This document shows, piece by piece, positions 45,921 through 55,100 of a stretch of DNA of 64,000 nt. How positions within the stretch are numbered: the stretch's first letter is position 1; every line of letters begins with the position of its first letter. Origin of the DNA: Girardinichthys multiradiatus (taxonomy: Eukaryota; Chordata; Actinopteri; Cyprinodontiformes; Goodeidae); contig NC_061797.1 in assembly GCF_021462225.1 (NCBI RefSeq), positions 28,295,093 through 28,359,092 on the forward strand. Reading direction: 5' to 3'. The translations under genes were made by a program, and so were the position numbers. Under the pieces are notes generated by a model. That model was not told where the DNA came from. It saw nothing but the letters and a program-made list of their open reading frames with translations, and did no database searches.

Positions 45921-45978
45921 AAGCCACTGCTTAGGGCACCCAAACGACCCGGTGGTTGGGTGCCCTAAGCAGTGGCTT
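45921..45978. repeat. Perfect 23-bp inverted repeat (hairpin)
   Basis: Arms 45,921-45,943 and 45,956-45,978 are exactly complementary, with a 12-base loop. The arm contains CACTGCTTAGGGCACCC. Pairing partly continues outside the perfect stem. It may be the tip of a palindromic transposon relic or a miRNA-like hairpin; see findings. Confidence 0.8.
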
Positions 45979-46509
45979 GCATTTTAACACATGGAGCTGA
46001 CATTTTTAGATATGTTTATTGAGAATGAGAACACTATTAAGTTTAATTTGATGGTTTCAGCATTGATCAATAAAAATATTTAAAATTATTTATTATTAAA
46101 ATTTTAAATATTAAGGAATTGGCAAGTTTACTTTGTAAAAATGAAAAGGAAAATTGTCTTTGATTTTTTTGTTAACGTAGTTTCAATCTAATGCTACGAC
46201 TAATCTTTGTGTTTGAGCTCATTGTTCATAAATACATCTCAGCAAATAATAACCAATCATCTGTGATTTCTGGTGAGCCAATTTTAATTGGATCTCTCCT
46301 CCAGATTCCACCAAATCTGTATTGAAAAGCTGTTGCCGGAGTTGAAGTTCTTTAATGTTTCTTTCATTTTATATATTTTTATAGCCCATAAAAAACAGCT
46401 GACCAGGCAACCAAAGTGCTTAACAAAACTGTCATTAAAGAAGAAGAACATCAAACAACCAAAACTAGAATTACAATAATAACAGTAAGGAAAATGAAAT
46501 AAAATTCCA

Positions 46510-47300
46510 CCATGCTATTGGATATTAAAAGCCTTTCTTAATAAAAATGTTTTAAGTTTGGATTTAAAAAGGCCCAGGTTAATGATAGAGTGTAGGTCCA
46601 GAGGGAGCTGGTTCCAGAGTCTGGGAGCCGCTTCTGAGTACGCCCGGTCACCCCAATGTTTATACTTAGTTTTTGGAACGTTCAGTAAAAACTAGGACGA
46701 TAACCTCAGGGATCTACCAGAAACACAAAAACTCAATAAATCACATAGGTAAGATAGGGTCAGACTATTAAGTGCTTTAAAAACATTAATTTATTCATCT
46801 TCTATAATGATTATTCCATAGTGCGTCACGTGGAGGACTGGTGCCTATCTCCAGCAGTCTATGGGCAAAAGGCAGGATACATCCTGGACAGGTCGCCAAT
46901 CCATTGCAGGGCAACACAGAGACATACAGGACAAACAACCATGCACACACCCATTCACACCTAAGGGCAATTTAGACAGACCAATTAACCTAACAGTCAT
47001 GTTTTTGGACTGTGGGAGGAAACCGCAGTACCCGGTGAGAACCCACGCATGCACGGGGAGAACATGCAAACTCCATGCAGAAAGACTCCCGGCTGGGAGT
47101 CAAACTCAGGACCGTCTTGCTGCAAGGCAACAGTGCTGCGGCACCATGCAACAAACTGCAGATATTTAAAACCTATTCTAAAATGGACAAGAAGCCAGTG
47201 TAATGAAAATACAACAGGGGTGATGTGTTCTCCTCTGGAGGTGCCAGTTAAAAGCTGGGCAGCCGCATTTCAGACCAATTGCGGACAATTGAGAGCTGAC
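46510..47300 (+). repeat. Fish interspersed repeat, split by a later insertion
   Basis: The left part (46,510-46,790) contains GGTCCAGAGGGAGCTGG, CTGGGAGCCGCTTCTG and TCAGACTATTAAGTGC; the right part (47,165-47,300) contains AAAATGGACAAGAAGCCAG, GGGGTGATGTGTTC and GGCAGCCGCATTTC. These are successive parts of a repeat I know as widespread in fish genomes, probably part of a LINE. They are separated by a SINE-like insertion at 46,795-47,155. Confidence 0.55.
46795..47155 (-). mobile_element. SINE-like repeat inserted in an older repeat
   Basis: Read on the minus strand it begins near GGTGCCGCAGCACTGTTGCC, has a B-box-like GAGTTTGACTCCC, continues GGAGTTTGCATGTTCTCCCC and GGTTTCCTCCCACAGTCC, and ends near 46,795 in an ATAGAAGATGAATAAA tail. 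It is the same family as 45,751-45,897. The 102-codon plus-strand frame inside is only the antisense of this repeat. Confidence 0.6.
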
Positions 47301-47925
47301 TGAAAGATACCTACATAAATAACATCATGATAGTAAATTTTTTAACCTTAACAGGAAGAGGGACCCCGAAATGAAGTTAAGTTTAAGGCCCCCTGCAACC
47401 TTGGGGCAGCCAAAAACATGACTCTTATTGTAGATTTATTGGTCTCTCTAACTTGCAGTTAGTGTCCATGGTGGTCTGTCCTCAGTTGTTCTGTGATGGA
47501 CCAGCAACACATGCAGGTCTTTTCCTTGCCTGTTTCCCAATGACAGCCCCATCTCCCTCTGACATTACTATCCATACAGACTTCAAGTCTTCTTCATAAC
47601 TTTATTATCTCTGTGTAAAACCATATTTCCATTTAAAACTGGAACACATAGTTCAGAATTCAGAGCTGTATAAGCATAAATTCCTAAACGTTTTGTTATA
47701 TGGATTGAATTGGAATGTATATAGTTGACTTTGAAATTGTTCAAATGACTGAATTAATTATCAATTTCAGATTTTATAGTTGTACATCAGTTGGATGTGT
47801 CTGTTTTGTAAAGTGTCCAAACTCCACAGATTGACTTGTTGAATTCAGTAGAGTATTAAATAAATTTGTCATTAGAGATTATGTTTTTATAAACTGTATT
47901 CCTCATTAACCCTCTAAGATTTATT
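47301..47925. other. Non-coding DNA
   Basis: No protein-like frame. Sequence around 47,340-47,470 (GGACCCCGAAATGAAG, AAGGCCCCCTGCAACC) may be more of the repeat that ends at 47,300. The rest is AT-rich. Confidence 0.4.
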
Positions 47926-47929
47926 GGCA

Positions 47930-48335
47930 TTATCAGTCAAAGATCAATCACAGATGGGGGAATCTGAAATCCTGACATCCCTGCATGATGCCTTATCTGT
48001 TAAAGCAACCAGAGTTGGGATCACTCACCATTGATAATGCCCAGGTCAATCATACAGTCAGTGGGCTGAAGACTGCATCCATCCCCACATGAGCACTCTG
48101 ACCCTCTCATATAAATATTGCATTAATTACACGTGCTGTATTGCCCCCTTCAGGTTAAGCACCGTGATAAGAACGTGTTATATTGCGCCTCTGCACAGCT
48201 ACCTGCTAAATTTAGCTCTGAGATGATATTAGACTTTTCTCACTTTTTGATCACAAAGAGCAACAACCATATTTACCATCTATTGTATATTTTATTGACT
48301 ATAGATGGACATGTTTTCTTTTGCTCTAAATAAAG
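47930..48335. promoter_or_regulatory. Candidate conserved non-coding element
   Basis: Complex sequence with CATTGATAATGCCC, GGTCAATCATACAG, TATTGCATTAATTACACG and GCACCGTGATAAG words. It combines homeodomain-like TTAATTA and TCAATCA cores with little repetition. The 66-codon frame is not protein-like. Confidence 0.33.
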
Positions 48336-48394
48336 ATAAAGTCATTATTAATATTTGTTTTTTTAATGGTCATGTAACTGTGACAGCACCTTCA

Positions 48395-48730
48395 CTAGAA
48401 ATCAGCCATTAATCAGCCATCTCCCATTGACAGAAGAGTGATTTACTCACTTGCACAATACCTGGGAGACTAAAAACCAAAGTTGAAGGCCAATAATTAT
48501 CACCTCCTAAGTCTTGTGGAAACAGCAGCAGGATGCAGATATTAACTAAGTCGAAGATAAAAACACATTAGATTTATTACCCTGAAGGAAACTCTACATT
48601 ATGAAGTTTAATCCCCCACATCTATATCAGTAATTGTGGTGCATTACGTTTCATTATGGCTGCAGCAGTGATAATCCTGTTAATACCAATCAGACAGGCA
48701 GGGGAATCTGTGTCAAAAAGGGCAAGTGAA
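48395..48730. promoter_or_regulatory. Candidate conserved non-coding element
   Basis: Starts with a tandem ATCAGCCATTA/ATCAGCCATC repeat, followed by GGCCAATAATTATCACC, ATCAGTAATTGTGG, GCATTACGTTTCATTATGG and GTTAATACCAATCAGACAGG. Dense, non-repeated TAATT/ATTA cores. Function inferred from texture only. Confidence 0.33.
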
Positions 48731-49418
48731 AGGAGATGAAGAAAAACACTATCGAATAACAAAAAGCAACTTCATTATGTAAAATTGAGGGAAGAAATAA
48801 TGCACCATCCAGTACCATGAATTTTAAAAGTCCCTTAAATAATAAATCTTGGTGGTTATTGTTGTTTAAGTAGTATTTTTCATTCATGGATTTAAAATTC
48901 TAACACTTTACTTTCAGTCATTTTGAGCAGATTGTCTTGTACAGACATTTATGAATACTTGAGGATAAATCATCTGAAAACGTCTTAACAACAGGGCAAG
49001 GGAAAAGTATTTTCCCCCTTACAGATGTTTTTTTTCTTTTTTTTTTTTTTGCTCTGTTTTCTACGGAAGCCTATAGCATTCACCAAAGGAAAAAAAATAG
49101 ACATATTTTCTCATAATTATTAAATCTCATCTCATAAGAGATCTAGTAATTATGAGAAAAGATCTTGTAAAACCTTTCTCGATGTCTCTGCTGTTGTTTG
49201 TGCGGCCAGCTGGTCACATAGACTGAATGTGCTCACTACATCAAATACCAGATTACTCTGCCTTGCAACAGGACCAGTTCTAATGTGGCTCAAATGCCAA
49301 AAAGCAACTTTCACAAATCAAATAAAGGTTTCACAAGTCCCAAATTATGTTTATATTTTATATTTTGCCATTAGCGGAGAACAATCTAGTCGGGGTTTGA
49401 AGTGTTTAAGTACTAAGT
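48731..49418. other. AT-rich non-coding DNA with small palindrome
   Basis: A poly-T run lies at 49,028-49,050. A 14-bp inverted repeat (TTTTCTCATAATTA at 49,106-49,119; its complement at 49,147-49,160) surrounds 27 bases that also contain a CTCATAAGAGATCT palindrome-like word; this looks like a MITE or simple palindromic repeat. No gene. Confidence 0.5.
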
Positions 49419-49517
49419 ACCTAATCATCTGAATCAACAAGTTAACTCTAAACACCTGCAAAAGATTCCTGAGGCCTTTAAAACTCCCAGCCTGGTTCAT
49501 CACTCAAAACCCCAATC

Positions 49518-50522
49518 ATGGGTAAGACTGCCGACCTGACTGCTGTCCAGAAGGCCACTATTGACACCCTCAAGCAAGAGGGTAAGACACAGAAAGAAAT
49601 TTCTGAACGAATAGGCTGTTCCCAGAGTGCTGTATCAAGGCACCTCAGTGTGAAGTCTGTGGGAAGGAAAAAGTGTGACTGAAAACGCTGCACAACGAGA
49701 AGAGGTGACCGGACCCTGAGGAAGATTGTGGAGAAGGGCCGATTCCAGACCTTGGGGGACCTGCGGAAGCAGTGGACTGAGTCTGGAGTAGAAACATCCA
49801 GAGCCACCATGCACAGGTGTGTGCAGGAAATGGGCTACAGGTGCCGCATTCCCCAGGTCAAGCCACTTTTGAACCAGAAACAGCGGCAGAAGCGCCTGAC
49901 CTGGGCTACAGAGAAGCAGCACTGGACTGTTGCTCAGTGGTCCAAAGTACTTTTTTTGGATGAAAGCAAATTCTGCATGTCATTTGGAAATCAAGGTGCC
50001 AGAGTCTGGAGGAAGACTGGGGAGAAGGAAATGCCAAAATGCCAGAAGTCCAGTGTCAAATACCCACAGTCAGTGATGGTCTGGGGTGCCGTGTCAGCTG
50101 CTGGTGTTGGTACACTGTGTTTTATCAAGGGCAGGGTCAATGCAGCTAACTATCAGGAGATTTTGGAGCACTTCATGCTTCCATCTGCTGAAAAGCTTTA
50201 TGGAGATGAAAATTTCATTTTTCAGCACGACCTGGCACCTGCTCACAGTGCCAAAACCACTGGTAAATGGTTTACTGACCATGGTATCACTGTGCTCAAT
50301 TGGCCTGCCAACTATCCTGACCTGAACCCCATAGAGAATCTGTGGGATATTGTGAAGAGAACGTTGAGAGACTCAAGACCCAACACTCTGGATGAGCTAA
50401 AGGCCGCTATCGAAGCATCCTGGGCCTCCATAAGACCTCAGCAGTGCCACAGGCTGATTGCCTCCATGCCACGCTGCATTGAAGCAGTCATTTCTGCCAA
50501 AGGATTCCCGACCAAGTATTGA
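49518..50522 (+). pseudogene. Tc1-like transposase, full length except one in-frame TGA (copy 2)
   Basis: Reading from ATG at 49,518 to the stop at 50,520-50,522 gives 334 codons in one phase, close to the roughly 340 usual for Tc1 transposases. The only interruption is TGA at 49,680-49,682 (codon 55), where copy 1 has AGA in its KKCGRKRC stretch. Downstream, a 264-codon frame from Met-71 contains the whole catalytic core: Asp148 in LDESKF, Asp238 in QHDLAPAHS and Glu273 in NPIENLW, with exactly 34 residues between the last two (DD34E), plus the ANYQEIL block that copy 1 has lost. The N-terminal helix-turn-helix half precedes or spans the stop, so no DNA-binding transposase is expected. Confidence 0.93.
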
Positions 50523-50599
50523 GTGCATAACTGTACATGATTATTTGAAGGTTGACGTTTTTTGTATTAAAAACACTTTTCTTTTGTTGGTCGGATGAA

Positions 50600-50799
50600 A
50601 TATGCTAATTTTGTGAGATAGGAATTTTGGGTTTTCATGAGCTGTATGCCAAAATCATCCGTATTGAGACAATAAAAGACTTGAAATATTTCAGTTAGTG
50701 TGCAATGAATCTAAAATATATGAATGTTAAATTTTCATCATTACATTATGGAAAATAATGAACTTTATCACAATATGCTAATATTTTGAGAAGGACCTG
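50600..50799. repeat. Tc1 copy 2 right inverted repeat (unpaired)
   Basis: A 200-bp arm, homologous to 38,196-38,395. No partner arm exists to the left of the gene. Confidence 0.92.
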
Positions 50800-50801
50800 T
50801 A

Positions 50802-52018
50802 CATGTTTCAGATTACCAAACAAATCTTAGGATGGAAGAAGTATAACCTCAGTAAATACAATACAGTTTTCAAATAACAATTTTCTTTATCAAGGGAAAA
50901 AAAGCCATCCAAACCATCCTGTGTCTATGTGAAAAAGTCATTGCATGCTAAACCTAAAAATTGCTTGTGTCACCCTTGGCTGCAACAGCTGCCTCCAAGC
51001 ATTTGTTATACCTACAAATCAGGCAGTGCTTTGAAAGAATTTTGGCCCACTCTTCTTTGCAGAATTGTTTTAATTCAGGCACATGGGAGGCATTCCAAGC
51101 ATGAGCAGCCTGTTTAAGGTCATGACACAGCATTTTTAAAAGATATAAGTCCAGACTTTGAATAAGCCACTCAACCTTCATTTTGTATTCTATAAGCTGT
51201 TTAGTGGACTTGCTATTGTGTCTTGGATAATTTGTTTGCTGCAGTGGGCTTGAGCTTAAGGTCATGAACTGATGAAAACACATTCTCTCTCAGGATCTTC
51301 TGCTGGAGAGCAGAATTCATGGTTCCATCATTTACGGCAAGTAGTCCAGAACATGAAAAAGCAAAGCCACCACAGACCATTGAATTACCACCACCATGTT
51401 TTATTGTAGATAGCCCAAGTACATATTTTTGGTGAACGTAAGACAGGCCTTTGTTTTCTATTTGTCCAGCAGCATAGAATGTTTGCCCAGTTTCTTTCTA
51501 ATTGTTGGCTCATACACATTGACCTTAACTGGGGAATGGAGGCCTGCAGTGCTTTACGTATTGTTCTTCATTTTCTGCTTCTGGGAAAGTTAACCACTGT
51601 TTTCTCCATTTGTAGATAATGTCTCTCACTGTGATTCGCTGGAGTCCCACAGCCTCAGAACTGGCTTTGTAACCCTTTCCAACCTGATAGATGTTAATAA
51701 CCTTGTTTCTCACCTGTTCATGAGCTCCTAAAGATTGGCACCTAACGTGTTGCTTTTTGAGATCATTTAGCCTATTTCATGTTGTCAGAAAAGGCTGTTT
51801 ATGTGATTTCTTGATGTACAGGTCAGACAGTAATCAGGAATGTGTTTGGCTAGTGAAACAGAGAGGAAAATATGATTAATCACAGCTTAATCATGATTTA
51901 ACAAGTGGGGAATATTTTCACACTGGACAAGGTTGGTTTGGAAAGATGTTTTCAATTAATTAATTAAATAAGCATCCTTTTTATTTAAAAAAATATGTTT
52001 GAGATTAGAATCTGTTAG
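50802..52018 (-). mobile_element. Older Tc1-like element of a third subfamily, decayed
   Basis: The left edge (ATGTTTCAGATTACCAAAC) and right edge (TTTGAGATTAGAATCTG) are degenerate inverted complements. Inside the left edge, GTCTATGTGAAAAAGTCATTG pairs with a similar end around 51,915. On the minus strand a 62-codon frame (51,525-51,713) reads MRNKVINIYQVGKGYKASSEAVGLQ then ITVRDIIYKWRKQ, the helix-turn-helix start of a Tc1-like transposase. A later frame (50,954-51,283) contains LKQFCKEEWAKI, near the usual C-terminus. Frames are broken throughout and the ends are eroded, so it is much older than its neighbour at 49.4-50.8 kb, which lies directly against its left end. Confidence 0.75.
51525..51713 (-). 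pseudogene. Tc1-like transposase N-terminal fragment (third subfamily)
   Basis: Reads a helix-turn-helix region: RNKVINIYQVGKGYKASSEAVGL (first helices), then TVRDIIYKWRKQ (recognition helix and linker). The order and spacing match the N-terminal paired-like domain of Tc1/mariner transposases. It breaks down after about residue 45. Confidence 0.7.
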
Positions 52019-53309
52019 CAGAAAATTGACCATTTAATAAACTACAACTTCAAATTCACAGTGCGTAAACAGTTGTGACTTGGTCGATCTTTTGTCAAGT
52101 TTTTGTGTTGATTTAAATCAATTTTGCTTTTAATAGACAGGCACTCAGTTTGACTACGATAAATAATTGTCATTCACTTATGGTCCACAACCAGACCTTT
52201 CAACTCTCTTTCTAAGTTGGTTTTATTCTTTTTCAGTCTACCAACTACTCAGCCACCCGTCAGCCCAACACCAAGATGCTGCAAATTATTTTTTAATTTA
52301 GGTGGATTCAATTTGATAGAAAAATCCTTCATTTTGTCAATCACTCTTCATTAGCGTCCTTCCTTTAAGACTGGACTGACATGAGAGACTTAACTGAATG
52401 AAGAAAGGAAGTCTCAAATGGAAAAAAAAAGTTAACTTTCTCTCATTTTCTCTTTGTTTGCCTGAGGAAGGATGTTAGTAGATGAGAGAGGAAAACTCAG
52501 GCAATGCTTGAGCTCCTTCATCCTGCTTATTACAGCACTGCCCTGGCTCTCTGTCCTCAAGCCTTTCTGCGCCTCACTATTTTAACTACACCTGTCATTT
52601 GCGGTCCAGTCATTCTACCTCTACGCTCGGCTTTCTCTCCCCGCTTACAGGGACTGTTAACTGGGCCTGTCTGTCATGCTGGCTGGGGCTGGATCTCGGG
52701 CTGGAGCTGGGGGCAGATTTAGGCTTGGGTGAGTGGTGGGAGCGGGGACTAGCGAGGGTGGGAATGATTATGAAGGGGAGGGATGTAATGAGCTTGCGGC
52801 ATTGAGGGGCTATAGGAACGCTGCCTGCCTCTTGCCTCTGCTGAGATGCATCTATCTTAACTGCTGCAGAGATGGATGAAGAAAAAAGAAGCGAATGAGA
52901 GAAGAAGATGCAAAAGCTCAAAACAGATTAAGTTAATTTCACATTTCTTTTGCCCTTATAGTTGATTAAATGTTTTTGTCTGTCTGTCCCAATTACAATT
53001 CATTTAACCTTTTTCACTTTTTTCATTCAACCACTGCCTTAATGTTGTATTTTATATAAAACTCTCAACTGAGGAATTGCTTTACATTATTTAATTCATC
53101 TGACTCAGAATGAATAAGATGCATTGTGTTTGTTTATTTCAGAATTACAGTGATTACAGATGCTAGAGGAAAAAACATCATGAGATACACAACACAGAGG
53201 TATATTGCTAGATTTTTATAGCTTTGAGAGTGCTAAGCATATATAATTGCTGTCTTAAGCTAAGGAATACAAGTAAATGTCAGTATAAACCAAGTATGTA
53301 AGATGGAAA
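52019..53309. other. Non-coding DNA
   Basis: AT-rich to 52,480, then a GC-leaning patch (52,500-52,860) with GCTGGGGCTGGATCTCGGGC-like words. This produces overlapping frames on both strands (72, 68 and 103 codons), none domain-like. The patch might be regulatory. No repeat family recognised. Confidence 0.4.
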
Positions 53310-54301
53310 ATGTAAGAAAACATTAGTAAACACAGCATTTTGAACACCAAGGAACACAGCAGAGTGGTCAGGGATAAAGTTGTTGAGAAGTTCAAAGCAG
53401 AGTTAGAACAAAATAATATTCCAAGCACTGAAAATCTCACAGAGCACTGCTCAATTTATCATCATCTAAAAATAGAAAAAGCAAGCCACAATTGCAAACC
53501 TACCGAAAGCAGGTTTCAAATCATACTGTCATTTATCGTAGAACAAAAGACATCCAAAGCAGCCTGGTCCTAGGCAGTTGCCCCATTTGTTAAATCAAGA
53601 ATTAGTCACTGATCACATTTTTCTGAAGAGCTCTGATCAGTTTCACTAGCCACATTTACATGGCTTTCCACCTAAACCACGAGAAGTCTCATTTGTAATT
53701 TGAAGCAAGCCATCTAGATAAAACAGCAGACATGTGGAAGAAGGTGCTTTCACCTACATGCGAAGAGTTATGGGTTGTGGAAAAACACTACACATAACCC
53801 AAAACGCATATTCCAACAGTGAAAAACATGGCTGTGGCTGCATCATGTTGTGGAGATGCTTCTCTTGCTCGCTTCTTGAGCTCAATGCAAGAAAACCTAT
53901 TAGAGGCCGCAAAAGACTTCAGACTAGGAGGGAGGTTCACCTGTCAGCAGGACAACAACCTTCAATATACAGTCGGCTTAGACCACAGCATATCCATACC
54001 AAAAGGCCTGGTCAAAAGTTGAATTTAAAATAATCTAAGTAAGCATCTGTAGCAAGACTTGAAAGCAGATTTTCACAGATGATTTCAATTCAATCTGTCT
54101 GATCTTGTACTACATTGCAAAAAAGAATCAACAAAAATTAAAGTCTCTAAATATGCAAAGCAGATACAGACATTATACCAAAAAACTTAGAGCGATAACA
54201 GCAGAATGTGACTCCTTTATGGGTAGTGATTGAAATGCATGCAAAACTTTACTGATTTGTATTTGTATTTCAACAGATATGAATACTTTTGCAAAGCTTG
54301 C
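53310..54301 (+). pseudogene. Decayed Tc1-like transposon, second subfamily (copy B)
   Basis: Plus-strand relic of the same subfamily as 42,380-43,121. It keeps the transposase start: a 77-codon frame at 53,340 begins MNTKEHSRVVRDKVVEKFKAEL, the first helix of the paired-like domain. After a middle deletion it resumes near 53,730 (HMWKKVL-like, first catalytic region), then KNMAVAASCCGDA (degenerate GG.SIM.WGC block), ENLLEAAKDFRLGGRFTCQQDNNLQYT (second Asp region), and a C-terminal segment ending near 54,200. It finishes with GAATACTTTTGCAAAG at about 54,301, a degraded terminal repeat. Several frameshifts; no function expected. Confidence 0.78.
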
Positions 54302-54630
54302 ATGCCAAAGGTCACCAAAACGAGGCTGCAAATGATTGACAAAGATCAATTTAGCAGAGCAAGGAATATAACCTATTTTTAGAACAATGAAGTGTAAATA
54401 TAAGATGGAACAGGTCGGCATTATATACACCGACTCTTTTTTTAATCCCATAAACCTTTGTAAACACTAGTGTTTATTACATTTCAGAAAAAAATCAACA
54501 TACTTTTCATACATATTCATAGCAAATACATAGAGCAAAAAATAAAACTATAAAATGTTTTTATTGACTAAAGATATTATCATCCGCTTGACAAAAACAT
54601 ACAAAAGAAAAGGAAAGAGTACAAGAAGAA
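54302..54630. other. AT-rich non-coding DNA
   Basis: A-rich, including an AAAAGAAAAGGAAAG-type purine run near 54,600-54,640. No gene recognised. Confidence 0.5.
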
Positions 54631-54639
54631 AATAGAAAA

Positions 54640-55100
54640 GGAGCAAGAGAGCCACTCAATAGGTCTGAACCTTCTCTCAGCGCTTAAGAGTGGATAAAGA
54701 GAAAGCCAAGTGGCAATACATCTGTTACTTCACTGCCAGCTTCCTTACTGGTGTTGCTTTATTATTTCATTAAGTGTAAATCCTGTCAGTGCCATTCAAC
54801 CCCCAAATTCAGTCCAGTCCTGCCACTCCACCCTCAGCAGGTTAAATTATAATTTAATTACCCAGCCTTAGCTGCATAAGCTGCTTGGGAGCACTGGCCT
54901 CCCAGAATAATTTGAAAAGATGGCGTCTACACTCATCTTTGTGTGCCTGATCCACTAGACCTGAGCCCCCTGGAGGCCCAGTTCAATATCCCATCTAATT
55001 ATCTACCTCAAATCAGGAACCTATTAAAGAGAAATATCAGTAATTAAGTTGGAAGGGACAAAAAAAACCTTATTGTTCAGGAGTTTTTAATAGGACATTT
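54640..55100. promoter_or_regulatory. Candidate conserved non-coding element
   Basis: A repeat-free island about 450 bases long. Homeodomain-type words are dense: TTATAATTTAATTACCC (54,846-54,862), CATCTAATTATCTACC, CAGTAATTAAGTTGG and CAGAATAATTTG, set in mixed composition with CAGCCTTAGCTGC and TGGAGGCCCAG. A 92-codon minus-strand frame nearby (54,173-54,451) is unrelated. Enhancer identity is inferred. Confidence 0.4.

Larger units (their letters stand above)
49419..50799 (+). mobile_element. Tc1-like DNA transposon, copy 2 (5' arm missing, one nonsense codon)
   Basis: Same subfamily as the element at 36,791-38,395 and nearly identical over long stretches. Homology starts abruptly at about 49,419, 98 bases before the transposase ATG, so the whole left arm and leader are absent. 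The right arm (50,600-50,799) is complete and ends CCTG before TA (50,800-50,801). With one arm it should not transpose. The break at 49,419 is either a post-insertion deletion or an aberrant excision scar (inference). Confidence 0.92.

Noticed and set aside
46861..47169. 102-codon plus-strand frame
   Set aside because: Lies entirely inside a SINE-like repeat in antisense.
52504..52921. Overlapping frames of 68-103 codons on both strands
   Set aside because: Three mutually overlapping frames in a GC-leaning patch, none with protein character.
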